Below are positions 1 to 8,357 of a stretch of 64,000 nucleotides of DNA, one piece after another. The notes beneath the pieces are model-generated. The model was not told where the DNA came from. It did no database searches and worked only from the letters and a program-made list of their open reading frames with translations. Position numbers and translations under genes: made by a program. Positions within the stretch are counted from its first letter, which is position 1, and each line of letters opens with the position of its first letter. This stretch comes from CAXTPV01 sp965276715 (GTDB taxonomy: Bacteria; Pseudomonadota; Alphaproteobacteria; Acetobacterales; Acetobacteraceae). The stretch covers positions 1 to 64,000 of the forward strand of contig OZ255622.1 of assembly GCA_965276715.1 (NCBI GenBank), read 5' to 3'.

Positions 1-541
1 CGTCGTTGAAGCCCTGGCACTCGGCCGTGTCCTTGGCCATCGTCCCGGTCATGTAGCCGCCGGCGGCCTTGGCCTTGATCGGATACGTCTCGGGGTGCGG
101 CCGCTTCCACTGCGACATGTGCAGCGAGATCCCGTTCGTCCGGTCGGAACCGAACAGGTTCGGCCATTCCCACACCGCCACCATCATGTGGATCTTCGTC
201 AGCCGGGCCGACACCGAGAGCTGCTCGGGCCCGCGCCAAGCCAGCGGGCGAATATACGCGTTCGCAAGGCCATTCGCCGCCAGCGTCTCGACGCAGGCCC
301 GGTCGATCTGCTCCGCGCCATACGGCAACTCGAAGCCGAGCATGCGCCCCGATTCGATGAAGCGCTCGGTGTGCTCGCGCAGCCGGAAGATGTTGCCGCC
401 GTAGGCGCGCGCGCCCTCGAACACCGCGCTCGCGTAGTGCAGGCCATGGCTCAACACGTGGATCCTGGCCTCGCGCCAGGGAATGAGCTTGCCATCGAAC
501 CAGATCTGCCCGTCGCGATCGTCGAACGGAACCAGCGCCAT
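1..541 (-). CDS. ilvE: Branched-chain amino acid aminotransferase, N-terminal part (gene runs off the left edge)
   Basis: A PLP-dependent class IV aminotransferase that interconverts Leu/Ile/Val and their 2-keto acids. The minus strand reads 180 codons from ATG at 541, beginning MALVPFDDRDGQIWF, with family landmarks HVLSHGLHYASAVFEGARAY (residues about 31-50), IFRLREHTERF, and YIRPLAWRG. The catalytic lysine lies in the stretch YPIKAKAAGGY near the window edge. GAGAGGG lies just upstream of the ATG as a ribosome binding site. The C-terminal part is outside the window. It is divergent from the MarR gene; ilvD at 20281-22116 is another branched-chain enzyme but is not linked to it in an operon. 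Confidence 0.93.
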   Translation of the reverse strand, partial: MALVPFDDRDGQIWFDGKLIPWREARIHVLSHGLHYASAVFEGARAYGGNIFRLREHTERFIESGRMLGFELPYGAEQIDRACVETLAANGLANAYIRPLAWRGPEQLSVSARLTKIHMMVAVWEWPNLFGSDRTNGISLHMSQWKRPHPETYPIKAKAAGGYMTGTMAKDTAECQGFND

Positions 542-590
542 CGCCCACCCTCTCTGCAGTCGGAATGACCCAAACACTATGGATCAGCCT

Positions 591-619
591 TTGATAAGTC
601 AACGAAGCTGACATATTCT
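591..619 (+). promoter_or_regulatory. Candidate promoter of the MarR-led operon, likely leaderless
   Basis: TTGATA (591-596), a 17-nt spacer, then TATTCT (614-619) resemble -35 and -10 boxes. The -10 box ends 6 nt before the ATG at 626, so transcription would start at or next to the start codon, and there is no Shine-Dalgarno sequence in that gap. TTGA/TCAA half sites at 591-602 overlap the -35 box and could serve as an autoregulatory operator. This is inference from base patterns only. Confidence 0.4.
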
Positions 620-625
620 CGCCGA

Positions 626-1132
626 ATGCCAACCCGACTCGTGGTCCGCCCACCGCCGGCCCAGCAGCATCCGCCCGCCGGACAGAGCCTGCTGTTCCTG
701 CGCGAGGAGCAGCTCAGGCAGGCGCAGGAGCTGCTGTTCTTCGCCTATCGAGACTTCACCGGCAGCGCCGATCCGGTTCTGGACGAGCTCGGCCTCGGCC
801 GCGCCCATCACCGCGTCCTCTACTTCGTGGGCGCCAGGCCCGGCGTCACCGTCACCGAGCTTCTCGCGCTCCTGCGGATCACCAAGCAGAGCCTGGCGCG
901 GGTGCTGAGCCAGCTCGTGGCGGAAGCCTATGTCGAGCACACACGCGGCGCCGCGGATCGCCGCCAGAAGCATCTGGCACTGACCGAGACCGGCCGCGTC
1001 CTGGAACGCCGCCTGTTCGACCGTCAGCGCGAACTTCTCGTCACGGCCTTCAGCGAGGCCGGCGTCGCCGCGGTGGAGGGCTTCCGCCGCGTCCTCGCTG
1101 GCATGTCCGACGAGCAGGTCGTCGAACGGTGA
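626..1132 (+). CDS. MarR-family transcriptional regulator (PetP-like)
   Basis: A 168-residue winged-helix regulator. The MarR core runs from about residue 40 to 140: the recognition-helix region VTVTELLALLRITKQSLARV is followed by the wing with TRGAADRRQKHLALTETGR, the typical DxRxxxxxLT motif. It overlaps the next gene, a response regulator, by 4 nt (GTGA), and a histidine kinase follows. A MarR gene directly ahead of an OmpR-type regulator is the arrangement of petP-petR in Rhodobacter capsulatus, so a PetP-like role is likely, but the regulon cannot be read from this sequence. No ribosome binding site precedes the ATG, which fits a leaderless message. Confidence 0.85.
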   Translation: MPTRLVVRPPPAQQHPPAGQSLLFLREEQLRQAQELLFFAYRDFTGSADPVLDELGLGRAHHRVLYFVGARPGVTVTELLALLRITKQSLARVLSQLVAEAYVEHTRGAADRRQKHLALTETGRVLERRLFDRQRELLVTAFSEAGVAAVEGFRRVLAGMSDEQVVER

Positions 1133-1821
1133 GCGAAGCGCACGTCCTGGTCGTCGACGACGACCAGCGCCTGCGCACCCTGCTCCAGCGCTATCTCACC
1201 GAGCAGGGCTTCCGCGTCACCACCGCGACCGACGCCGCCGACGCGCGCACGCGTCTCGGCTCGATCCAGCCCGACGCGATCGTGCTCGACGTCACGATGC
1301 CGGGCGAGGATGGCGTGACGCTCACCCGCGCACTCCGCGCCAACCGCTCGGATGTTCCGATCCTGCTGCTCACCGCGCGCGGAGCGCCGGAGGACCAGAT
1401 CGAGGGTTTCGAGGCCGGCGCGGACGACTATCTCGGCAAGCCCTTCGAGCCGCGCGTCCTGCTCCTTCGCCTGCGCGCGCTCCTGCGGCGGATCGCGCCT
1501 CCTGCCTCGACCGAGAACGACCGGCCGGTCCGGCTCGGGTCGCTCGAGTTCGATCCCGTTCGCGGCCTGCTCGCCCACGATGACGGCCCGATCCACCTGA
1601 CCGGCGGCGAAGTGGCGCTTCTGACCGTCCTCGCCCGCAAGCCCAACGAGGTGTTCTCGCGCGAGGACCTCGCGCGCATCCTCGAGATGGACGAGATCGG
1701 CGAGCGGGCGATCGACGTCCAGGTCACCCGCCTGCGCCGCAAGATCGAGCCCGATCCGCGCGAGCCGCGCTTCCTGCACACCGTTCGCAGCCGCGGCTAC
1801 GTCCTCAAGCCGGGCAGCTAG
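1129..1821 (+). CDS. OmpR-family response regulator (PetR-like)
   Basis: A 230-residue two-component regulator. Receiver domain residues 1-120: acidic pocket D10-D12, phospho-acceptor D54 in IVLDVTMPGEDG, T82 in LLTARG and K104 in YLGKPFEP. The C-terminal winged-helix DNA-binding domain spans about 130-228 (LTGGEVALLTVLARKPNEV, then VTRLRRKIEPDPREP, then TVRSRGYVL). Start is GTG, overlapping the MarR stop by 4 nt, so translation is probably coupled. The cognate kinase is almost certainly the product of the next gene, 3 nt downstream. The petR-type context is suggestive of respiratory or membrane control, but the target genes are unknown. Confidence 0.9.
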   Translation: MSEAHVLVVDDDQRLRTLLQRYLTEQGFRVTTATDAADARTRLGSIQPDAIVLDVTMPGEDGVTLTRALRANRSDVPILLLTARGAPEDQIEGFEAGADDYLGKPFEPRVLLLRLRALLRRIAPPASTENDRPVRLGSLEFDPVRGLLAHDDGPIHLTGGEVALLTVLARKPNEVFSREDLARILEMDEIGERAIDVQVTRLRRKIEPDPREPRFLHTVRSRGYVLKPGS

Positions 1822-1824
1822 CGG

Positions 1825-3153
1825 GTGCGCGTCCGCCTCGAACGCCCGCTCCGCCGCTTCCTGCCCCGCAGCCTGCTCGGGCGCTCGCTGCTGATCATCC
1901 TCATTCCGCTGATCGCGACCGAAGCCATCGCGCTGCAGATCTTCTACGGCAGCCATCTCAACATCGTCTCGCGCCGCCTCTCTGCTTCGGTCGCCGGCGA
2001 GGTCACCGAGACGCTCGAACTCCTCAAGCGCTACCCGCTGCCCGCCGATCGCGACTGGATCATCGCTTCCGCCCGACAGCATTACGGTCTGGCCATGACG
2101 ATCGAGCCCGGCGCCCATCTGCGTTTCGGTCACCGCACCAACATCATCGGTCCCGCCGACGACGATCTCGCCGCCGCCATGCGCGAGGTCGTGCGGCTTC
2201 CCTTCACCATGGACTGGACCACCGACCCGCAGCAGGTCCTGCTTCGCGTCGCGGTCGATGACGGCGTGCTCGCGATCGAAGCACCGCGAAAGCGGCTCGA
2301 TACCGGCGCGATCTACCTCTTCATGCTCTGGCTGACCGGAAGCTCGCTGCTCCTGTTCACCATCGCCGCGCTGTTCATGCGCAACCAAGTTCGCGCCATC
2401 CGCCGCCTATCGCGTGCCGCCGAAACCCTCGGCACCGGCCGCGACACCGGCCCGATCAAGCCGGAAGGCGCGCAGGAGGTCCGGCGCGCCGCCTCCGCCT
2501 TCAACCGCATGCAGGAGCGCATCGGCCGCTTCGTCACCCAGCGGACCGAGATGCTGGCCGGCGTCAGCCACGATCTGCGCACGCCGCTCACCCGCATCCG
2601 TCTGACGCTGGCGATGCTGCCGCGCACCGAGACGGCCGAACTGTCAGCCGACATCGCCGGCATGGTCGCCGATGTCGACGAGATGGAGCGCATGATCGAC
2701 GGCTATATCGCCTTTGCCCGCGGCGAGGGCGCCGAGCGGATGCGCGCGACCGACCTCTCCGCCATCGTCGACGACGTCTGCAGCAGCGCCCGCCGTTCCG
2801 GCCACGCGATCGAGCTCGCGCCAGGCCAGCGCGTCGACCTGCCGCTTCGGCCGGACGCGATGCGGCGCGCCATCACCAACCTCGTCGACAACGCCCAGCG
2901 TCATGCCAGGCGGGTCGCCGTCGCGCTGCAGGCCCAGCGCCGGCAGGTGCAGGTGGTCGTCGACGACGACGGTCCCGGCATCCCCACCGAACGGCGCGAG
3001 ACCGTGTTCCGGCCGTTCGAGACTGGGGCCCATGGCGGTACCGGGCTTGGGCTGACCATCGCACGCGACATCGTGCGCGCGCACGGCGGCGACATCGTCC
3101 TCGAGGCAAGTCCGCTCGGCGGCCTGCGCGCCCGCATCTGGCTGCCGCTGTGA
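1825..3153 (+). CDS. Membrane sensor histidine kinase (EnvZ-like)
   Basis: A 442-residue inner-membrane sensor kinase with GTG start. First membrane segment at about residues 21-38, a periplasmic loop of about 120 residues, second segment at about 163-184, then a HAMP region (about 186-240). The DHp box is MLAGVSHDLRTPLTRIRL with phospho-acceptor H249. The ATPase domain has N-box NLVDNAQRH (N356), G1 DDDGPGIP and G2 GGTGLGLTIARD. It presumably phosphorylates the regulator encoded just upstream. The stop overlaps the methyltransferase start by 4 nt, so the four genes form one operon. Confidence 0.9.
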   Translation: MRVRLERPLRRFLPRSLLGRSLLIILIPLIATEAIALQIFYGSHLNIVSRRLSASVAGEVTETLELLKRYPLPADRDWIIASARQHYGLAMTIEPGAHLRFGHRTNIIGPADDDLAAAMREVVRLPFTMDWTTDPQQVLLRVAVDDGVLAIEAPRKRLDTGAIYLFMLWLTGSSLLLFTIAALFMRNQVRAIRRLSRAAETLGTGRDTGPIKPEGAQEVRRAASAFNRMQERIGRFVTQRTEMLAGVSHDLRTPLTRIRLTLAMLPRTETAELSADIAGMVADVDEMERMIDGYIAFARGEGAERMRATDLSAIVDDVCSSARRSGHAIELAPGQRVDLPLRPDAMRRAITNLVDNAQRHARRVAVALQAQRRQVQVVVDDDGPGIPTERRETVFRPFETGAHGGTGLGLTIARDIVRAHGGDIVLEASPLGGLRARIWLPL

Positions 3154-3770
3154 CCGGATCGATGCTGGTGCCGACGTCGCTGCCGCTATCGGGCAGCAAC
3201 CTCTATGGCGGCCTGTTCTGGCCGGTCTACGTCATCTGGCTCGGCACCGAGACCTTCGTGCTGTCGCGCCGGCGAGGCGCCCGCGCACACGCCGATCCAA
3301 GGGATCGCGGCTCCGTCAGGCTGCTCCAGCTCGCCATCTTCCTGGGCCTGATGTCCGCCTTCATGAGCGCGACGGCGGCGCCCTCGACCGTCTTTCCGGT
3401 CGGGCTGCACATCCTGTTCTACCTCGGTGTCACGCTGATGGTGGCCGGCCTGGCGCTGCGCTGGTGGGCGGTCCGCGTGCTCGGACGCTTCTTTACCATC
3501 GACGTCGCCATCCACCAGGCCCAGCCGGTCGTCGATCGGGGTCCCTACCGGATCATCCGCCATCCCGCCTACACCGGCAGCCTGCTCACCTTTGTCGGCG
3601 TCGGTCTGGCCCTCGGCTCCTGGCTCGGCCTGCTGCTTGTCGTCGTGTCGACGACCCTCGGCTTCGCCAATCGGATCGGTGTCGAGGAGACAGCCCTGTG
3701 CGCGGCTCTCGGCGGTCCCTACCGCGCGTACACCACGAGGACCTGGCGCCTGATCCCTTTCCTGTTCTGA
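3150..3770 (+). CDS. Isoprenylcysteine carboxyl methyltransferase family membrane protein
   Basis: A 206-residue polytopic membrane protein. Hydrophobic segments occur near residues 20-37, 60-76, 82-105 and 150-172. The family signature is GPYRIIRHPAYTGSLL (about 131-146) followed by the C-terminal EETALCAALGGPYRAYTTRT, typical of ICMT/PEMT-like methyltransferases that bind SAM at the membrane interface. Bacterial members usually do not modify prenylcysteine and their substrate is unknown. GTG start overlaps the kinase stop by 4 nt, so it is the last gene of the MarR/RR/HK operon. It converges on bamE, whose stop begins 1 nt further on. Confidence 0.8.
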   Translation: MTGSMLVPTSLPLSGSNLYGGLFWPVYVIWLGTETFVLSRRRGARAHADPRDRGSVRLLQLAIFLGLMSAFMSATAAPSTVFPVGLHILFYLGVTLMVAGLALRWWAVRVLGRFFTIDVAIHQAQPVVDRGPYRIIRHPAYTGSLLTFVGVGLALGSWLGLLLVVVSTTLGFANRIGVEETALCAALGGPYRAYTTRTWRLIPFLF

Positions 3771-4295
3771 TTACGGGAGCGTGTTGCCGGCGCCGCCGCC
3801 GCCGCCCGCGCTGCCATTCGGGTTGGTCCCGGCTCCACCCAGCAGACCAGCGGGGTTGTAGCGTCCGACATTGCCGATCACCTGCTGCAGGATGCTGGCC
3901 TCGCTTCCCGGCGATGGTGTCGTGCTCCCGTCCATCGCCACGCGGACCGCATCCTTGGCCGTGGCGCGCCGGATGCCGGTGAGCGTCCCGTTGGCGTCGA
4001 AATTCAGCACCAGCGTCTGCTGGCGGTCGACGGACGGAAAGCCCGCGATCGTCGGCTGGGTCTGCTCGCCGACATAGATCCAGGTGTTGTCGTCGAACGT
4101 CGCACGGGTCGTCGGCGACCCGAGCAGCGACGTCACGTCCGCGCGCGTGCTGGTGCCGGGAATGAGCTGTTTGTAGTCGACCGCGTCCACCATGTTTCCG
4201 CGGGTCTGGCGGTTCGGCTGGAAATACTGGCAACCGGTCACGCCGGCCGATGCGATCAAAAGGGCAGCAACTGCAACCAGCCGGGTCAGGCGCAC
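3771..4295 (-). CDS. bamE: BamE/SmpA-family outer-membrane assembly lipoprotein
   Basis: An outer-membrane lipoprotein of the beta-barrel assembly complex. Reading from GTG 4295 gives 174 residues: a short signal peptide ending in the lipobox VTGC (acylated Cys22), then a BamE fold with DYKQLIPGTSTRADVTSLLG and FDDNTWIYVGEQTQ. I chose GTG 4295 because AAGGA lies upstream at good spacing; an upstream in-frame ATG at 4331 has no ribosome binding site. The C-terminal tail after about residue 125 is Gly/Ser/Asn-rich and longer than the family core. It is divergent from yceD, the usual neighbour in alphaproteobacteria. Confidence 0.88.
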   Translation of the reverse strand: MRLTRLVAVAALLIASAGVTGCQYFQPNRQTRGNMVDAVDYKQLIPGTSTRADVTSLLGSPTTRATFDDNTWIYVGEQTQPTIAGFPSVDRQQTLVLNFDANGTLTGIRRATAKDAVRVAMDGSTTPSPGSEASILQQVIGNVGRYNPAGLLGGAGTNPNGSAGGGGGAGNTLP

Positions 4296-4366
4296 GCTAT
4301 TGTTCCTTCGGTTGCTCGTCCGGTGCCGCATCGACCTGATGGTGTCAACAGATGGCAGGACACGAC

Positions 4367-4888
4367 ATGACCTCCACCCCCGAACTGACGCGGCCGTTTC
4401 CGCTCTCCCGGCTCATCGGGCCGGCCACTGCGTTCGATCTGCGCGCCGACCCCGACGAACTGGCACGCGTGGCACTGAGGCTTCGGATCGAGGCCGTCGG
4501 CCATCTCGAAGCACGGTTCTCGCTCCGCCCGCTTGGTGCGAGGATCGTCGAGGCGGATGCGGTGCTCGACGCACGCGTCACCCAGGCCTGCGTGATCTCG
4601 CTGGAGCCCTTCGAGCAGCCGGTCGTCGAGCGTTTCACCGTCCGCTTCGTCCCCGCGGAGCCCTCCGACGACATCGATCCCGATGCGATCGACGAGATCC
4701 CCTATGACGATGACCGGATCGATCTCGGCGAGGCGGCCGTCGAACAGTTGGCACTCGCGCTCGATCCTTTTCCGCGCAAGCCCGGCGTGGCACTGCCGCC
4801 TGGCCTGTCGGAGGATGAGCCGCCCGACGCCGTGACCGTGACCATCCACCCGTTCGCGGACCTCGGCCGCAAGGGAGGCAAGGCCTGA
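4367..4888 (+). CDS. YceD/DUF177-family protein
   Basis: A 173-residue cytoplasmic protein of the DUF177 family, normally encoded directly before rpmF. In plants and bacteria the family has been linked to 23S rRNA/50S maturation, but its exact activity is not settled. The family core includes LRIEAVGHLEARFSLRPLG and VTQACVISLEPFEQPVVERF, followed by an acidic stretch DDIDPDAIDEIPYDDDRIDLGE and the conserved AVEQLALALDPFPRKPG. The ATG at 4367 has AGGA 7 nt upstream and is preferred to the in-frame ATG at 4352. rpmF follows after 168 bp with no other gene. Confidence 0.85.
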   Translation: MTSTPELTRPFPLSRLIGPATAFDLRADPDELARVALRLRIEAVGHLEARFSLRPLGARIVEADAVLDARVTQACVISLEPFEQPVVERFTVRFVPAEPSDDIDPDAIDEIPYDDDRIDLGEAAVEQLALALDPFPRKPGVALPPGLSEDEPPDAVTVTIHPFADLGRKGGKA

Positions 4889-5056
4889 CCGGCCGCTCGT
4901 TCCTCGCTTGCGACGGCTGCCGCCCTCTGGTAGACGCCCCCGCCTGGACAACAAACTTATCCACTCCGCGATCCGCGGAGGTTCGTGCGCGCAGCACGCC
5001 ATTCAGGTCCGTCCGCATCCACCGCGACGGCCAGGCTCATGGAGGGGCCGGTCACC

Positions 5057-5260
5057 ATGGCAGTTCCGAAGCGGAAGACCTCACCCTCCCGGCGCGGCAT
5101 GCGACGCAGCCACGAAGCCCTGCGCGTCGAGGCGTTCAACGAGTGCGGCAATTGCGGCGAACTGAAGCGCCCGCATCATGTCTGCCCGCAATGCGGCCAC
5201 TATGACGGCCGTGAGGTCGTGGGCGCCGGCAAGGCGTTGAAGGGCACTGTCAGGGTCTGA
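5057..5260 (+). CDS. rpmF: 50S ribosomal protein L32
   Basis: A 67-residue ribosomal protein: AVPKRKTSPSRRGMRRSHEA followed by a zinc ribbon with CGNC and CPQC pairs (the zinc-binding C+ type of L32). GGAGGGG at 5041 is a strong ribosome binding site at good distance from ATG 5057, so longer in-frame upstream readings are rejected. It sits between yceD and plsX, the conserved bacterial order. Confidence 0.95.
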   Translation: MAVPKRKTSPSRRGMRRSHEALRVEAFNECGNCGELKRPHHVCPQCGHYDGREVVGAGKALKGTVRV

Positions 5261-5303
5261 GGCGGAGGGCACTGGGACCGCTGACGCGGGCCGGCGCGCC
5301 GGC

Positions 5304-6380
5304 GTGACCGAGACCTTCACGCTCGCGATCGACGGAATGGGCGGCGATCATGCGCCCGCCATCATCGTCTCGGGCCTGGATATCTCCTCGGAGCGGCATC
5401 CGTCGGCGCGCTTCCTGCTCATCGGCGATGAGGCTGTCATCGCCCCGCTGCTGGCCGAGACCAGACGCGCCAGGCTGTCCTGCACCGTCCGACATGCGTC
5501 CGAGGCCATCCCCAACGATCTCAAGCCGACCGCGGCACTTCGCCTGCGCGACAGTTCGATGCGTCTCGCATTCGATGCGGTCGCGAGCGGGGAGGCAAAG
5601 GGCGTGGTCTCCGCCGGCAACACCGGTGCCATGCTTGCTCTCGCCAAGATCGTCATCAAGACGATGGCCGGCATCGATCGTCCAGCCATGGCGGCCCTGT
5701 CGCCCTCGGCGCGCGGCGACGTGGTCATGCTCGATCTCGGCGCCAATCTCGCCTGCGACACCCGCAACCTCGTCGAGTTCGCCGTCATGGGCGACGCCTT
5801 CGCCCGTGCGGTGCTCGGGCTGACCCAGCCGACGATCGGCCTGCTCAATGTCGGCTCCGAGGAGGGCAAGGGCGACGACAAGCTCCGCCGCGCGGCCGAG
5901 GTGCTCAGGCGCAGCCACATCGCCGACCAGTTCCAGGGCTTTGTCGAAGGCCACGACATCACCGCCGGCCGCACCGACATCGTTGTCACCGACGGCTTCA
6001 CGGGCAACGTCGCGCTCAAGACGGGGGAAGGCGCCATGCGCATGGTCAGCGATCTGCTGCGCCAGATCTTCTCCAGCAGCCTGACCTCCAAGCTCGGCTA
6101 CGTACTCGCCCGTCCGGGACTCGAGCGGTTGCGCGAATGGCTGGACCCGCGACGCTACAACGGCGCCGTGCTGCTCGGGCTGAACGGGGTCGTGGTGAAG
6201 TCGCATGGCGGGACGGACGCGGAGGGCTTCGCCCACGCCGTCGATGTCGCGATGGACATGGTAACCTATGGCTTCAACGAGCGGATCCGTGACGGACTCG
6301 GCCGCATCGGCGACCGCAGCGGCGACGGTGCCATCGAGGCCGCTGACGGTGACGGTCCGCGCGTGGCAGCGGCGAAATGA
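5304..6380 (+). CDS. plsX: Phosphate acyltransferase PlsX
   Basis: PlsX makes acyl-phosphate from acyl-ACP, the donor for PlsY in phosphatidate synthesis. 358 residues with GTG start, beginning with the family N-terminus FTLAIDGMGGDHAP, then GVVSAGNTGAMLALAK, LDLGANLACD, LLNVGSEEGKGD and the C-terminal GAVLLGLNGVVVKSHGGTD. Length is normal. It lies 43 nt after rpmF and 19 nt before fabH, as in many bacteria, coupling membrane lipid and fatty acid synthesis with ribosomal protein expression. A peripheral membrane or cytoplasmic location is expected. Confidence 0.95.
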   Translation: MTETFTLAIDGMGGDHAPAIIVSGLDISSERHPSARFLLIGDEAVIAPLLAETRRARLSCTVRHASEAIPNDLKPTAALRLRDSSMRLAFDAVASGEAKGVVSAGNTGAMLALAKIVIKTMAGIDRPAMAALSPSARGDVVMLDLGANLACDTRNLVEFAVMGDAFARAVLGLTQPTIGLLNVGSEEGKGDDKLRRAAEVLRRSHIADQFQGFVEGHDITAGRTDIVVTDGFTGNVALKTGEGAMRMVSDLLRQIFSSSLTSKLGYVLARPGLERLREWLDPRRYNGAVLLGLNGVVVKSHGGTDAEGFAHAVDVAMDMVTYGFNERIRDGLGRIGDRSGDGAIEAADGDGPRVAAAK

Positions 6381-6399
6381 TGCTTCGGGAGCACGCCTG

Positions 6400-7359
6400 A
6401 TGGGTCGTTCGCGTATCGTCGGCGTCGGCTCCTACCTGCCTGCGCGGAGCGTCAGCAACGAGGAACTCGCCAGGACGGTCGATACCTCGGATGCCTGGAT
6501 CCGTGAGCGGACCGGCATCGGCCAGCGGCACATCGCGGACAGCGACGAGACCACCACCTCGATGGCGACGCGGGCCGCCCAGGCCGCCCTCGATGACAGC
6601 GGTCTGACGGCGGCAGAGATCGACCTCATCATCGTCGCGACCGCCACCCCCGATCAGGCCTTTCCGGCGAGCGCCGTCGGCGTGCAGGCGTCGCTCGGGG
6701 CCACGAGCGCGTTCGCCTTCGATCTGTCCGCCGCGTGCTCGGGCTTCATCTTCGCGCTCAGCACCGCCGACAGCTTCATCCGGACCGGCCAGGCCACCAC
6801 AGCGCTGGTCATCGGCAGCGAGGTCTATTCGCGGATCATGAACTGGCAGGACCGCACGACCTGCGTCCTGTTCGGCGACGGCGCCGGCGCTGTCGTCCTG
6901 CGCGGGGGCGCCGGCGACGGCGACGGAATCCTGTCGACCCATCTGCATTCCGATGGCCGCTTCGCCAGCCTTCTCTATGTCGACGGCTCTGTCGGCCGTG
7001 CCGACCGCCCTGGTCACCTCGTCATGCAAGGCCGCGAGGTGTTCCGCCATGCCGTCGCCAAGCTCGCCGCCGTCGTCGACGAGGCTCTCGCCGCCAACGG
7101 CCTCGATCATTCCGCGGTCGATTGGCTGGTTCCGCATCAGGCCAACCGGCGCATCATCGACGCGATGGGCCGCAAGCTCCAGCTCGCCGCCGATCGGGTG
7201 GTCATCACGGTGGAACGGCACGCGAACACGTCGGCCGCCTCCATCCCGCTCGCTCTTGATGAAGCAATGAAGGATGGCCGCATAAGACGCGGCGATCTCG
7301 TCGTGATGGAGGCTCTGGGCGGTGGTCTGACATGGGGCTCGGCGCTGGTGCGGATGTAG
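6400..7359 (+). CDS. fabH: 3-oxoacyl-ACP synthase III (KASIII)
   Basis: FabH condenses acetyl-CoA with malonyl-ACP to start type II fatty acid synthesis. The 319-residue product begins MGRSRIVGVGSYLPARSVSN. Catalytic triad: Cys113 in DLSAACSGF, His246 in WLVPHQANRR and Asn276 in VERHANTSAASIP. The ATG at 6400 was chosen over a longer in-frame reading because it matches the family N-terminus and avoids overlapping the plsX coding sequence. It lies in the plsX-fabH-ihfA series. Confidence 0.95.
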   Translation: MGRSRIVGVGSYLPARSVSNEELARTVDTSDAWIRERTGIGQRHIADSDETTTSMATRAAQAALDDSGLTAAEIDLIIVATATPDQAFPASAVGVQASLGATSAFAFDLSAACSGFIFALSTADSFIRTGQATTALVIGSEVYSRIMNWQDRTTCVLFGDGAGAVVLRGGAGDGDGILSTHLHSDGRFASLLYVDGSVGRADRPGHLVMQGREVFRHAVAKLAAVVDEALAANGLDHSAVDWLVPHQANRRIIDAMGRKLQLAADRVVITVERHANTSAASIPLALDEAMKDGRIRRGDLVVMEALGGGLTWGSALVRM

Positions 7360-7403
7360 CGCCACAGGTCATTGCGATAAGTCCGTCAATGCGCGCCGAT
7401 TCG

Positions 7404-7433
7404 TTGACGCTGCCGGACCCGCCTGCCTAGGTT
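7404..7433 (+). promoter_or_regulatory. Candidate internal promoter for ihfA, likely leaderless
   Basis: TTGACG (7404-7409), 18 nt, then TAGGTT (7428-7433) resemble -35/-10 boxes. The -10 box ends 5 nt before the ihfA ATG at 7439 and no good ribosome binding site is present, which again points to transcription starting at the initiation codon. Prediction from base pattern only. Confidence 0.35.
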
Positions 7434-7438
7434 TCGCC

Positions 7439-7762
7439 ATGAATACCGTGACGCGCGCCCACCTGGCCGAGCAGATCTACATGCAGGTCGGCCTGTCGCG
7501 AAACGAGTCGGCGGATCTTCTCGAGAACGTGCTCGATCGCCTGGCGACCGTTCTGGAGGCCGGGGAATCCGTCAAGATCAGCGGGTTCGGAACCTTTTCC
7601 GTCAGGCAGAAAGGCCGTCGCGTCGGCCGCAACCCGAAGACCGGCATCGAGGTGCCGATCATGCCGCGCTCCGTTCTGGTGTTCCGGCCGAGCCAGGTGA
7701 TGCGCGCGCTCGTCAACGGCGAGAAGCCGCCGCTCGAGGACGATCTCGGAGAACTCGATTGA
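7439..7762 (+). CDS. ihfA: Integration host factor subunit alpha
   Basis: A 107-residue HU/IHF-family DNA-bending protein. MNTVTRAHLAEQIYMQVGLS and the core VKISGFGTFSVRQKGRRVGR lead to the beta-arm GRNPKTGIEVPIMPRSVLVF, whose proline intercalates DNA. The alpha assignment rests on the N-terminal sequence and on the neighbouring merR gene, the normal partner of ihfA in Proteobacteria. It overlaps the next start by 4 nt (TTGA). The acidic tail after residue 96 is a small lineage-specific extension. Confidence 0.93.
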   Translation: MNTVTRAHLAEQIYMQVGLSRNESADLLENVLDRLATVLEAGESVKISGFGTFSVRQKGRRVGRNPKTGIEVPIMPRSVLVFRPSQVMRALVNGEKPPLEDDLGELD

Positions 7763-8283
7763 AGGACGAATCGGGCGACGAGCCGGTCGATCTTGAGCCG
7801 CTGGCGGCTGTCGCTCGTTCGGCCGGCGGCGGACGGCTCCGCAAATCGCCGTCGGCTTTCCGCACGATCAGCGAAGTCGCCGACGAGCTTCATATTCCGC
7901 AGCATGTCCTGCGCTTCTGGGAAACCCGCTTTCCGCAGGTCAAGCCGCTCAAGCGGGGCGGTGGCCGACGCTACTACCGGCCGGATGACATCGCGTTGCT
8001 CCGGAGCATCGCCCACCTGCTCTATATCCAGGGCTATACCATCAAGGGCGTGCAGCGCCTGTTGCGGGAGGGAGGCGGCGCACTCTCCGAGGACATTCCG
8101 CCGGCGAGCGAAGCCGAACGGCAGGAGGGCGAGATGTCCGACGAACTCGACCTGCATGCGCCGGAACCGCCCGGGCCGCCGTCGAGCCCATCGGCGTCGG
8201 CCCCGCACGAGGACGCCACCAGGATCGCCTTGCGCGCGCTCCTCGCCGACCTCGAGGCCCTGCGCGCCCTCATCCCCGACTGA
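7759..8283 (+). CDS. MerR-family transcriptional regulator
   Basis: A 174-residue protein with a MerR winged-helix domain at about residues 33-105: FRTISEVADELHIPQHVLRF, WETRFPQVKPLKR, GGRRYYRPDDIALLRSIAHL and YTIKGVQRLLREGG. This subgroup, found immediately downstream of ihfA in most Proteobacteria, has no metal-binding cysteines and its effector is unknown. The C-terminal part is proline-rich and then helical. TTG start overlaps the ihfA stop by 4 nt, implying translational coupling. tRNA-Pro follows. Confidence 0.88.
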   Translation: MKDESGDEPVDLEPLAAVARSAGGGRLRKSPSAFRTISEVADELHIPQHVLRFWETRFPQVKPLKRGGGRRYYRPDDIALLRSIAHLLYIQGYTIKGVQRLLREGGGALSEDIPPASEAERQEGEMSDELDLHAPEPPGPPSSPSASAPHEDATRIALRALLADLEALRALIPD

Positions 8284-8357
8284 TCCGCTTGCGGTGCCTG
8301 CGCTGCCCTGTTATCCGGTTCAGCGTCGTGACGAAGCCAACGCGACCGGCGGACTGA

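Noticed and set aside
1024..2388. Long minus-strand open frame opposite the response regulator and kinase
   Set aside because: Composition is typical of an antisense shadow of GC-rich codons; the plus strand codes for two complete, motif-bearing proteins.
4343..4348. Perfect TTGACA upstream of bamE on the minus strand
   Set aside because: No acceptable -10 sequence at 15-19 nt spacing, so it was not listed as a promoter.
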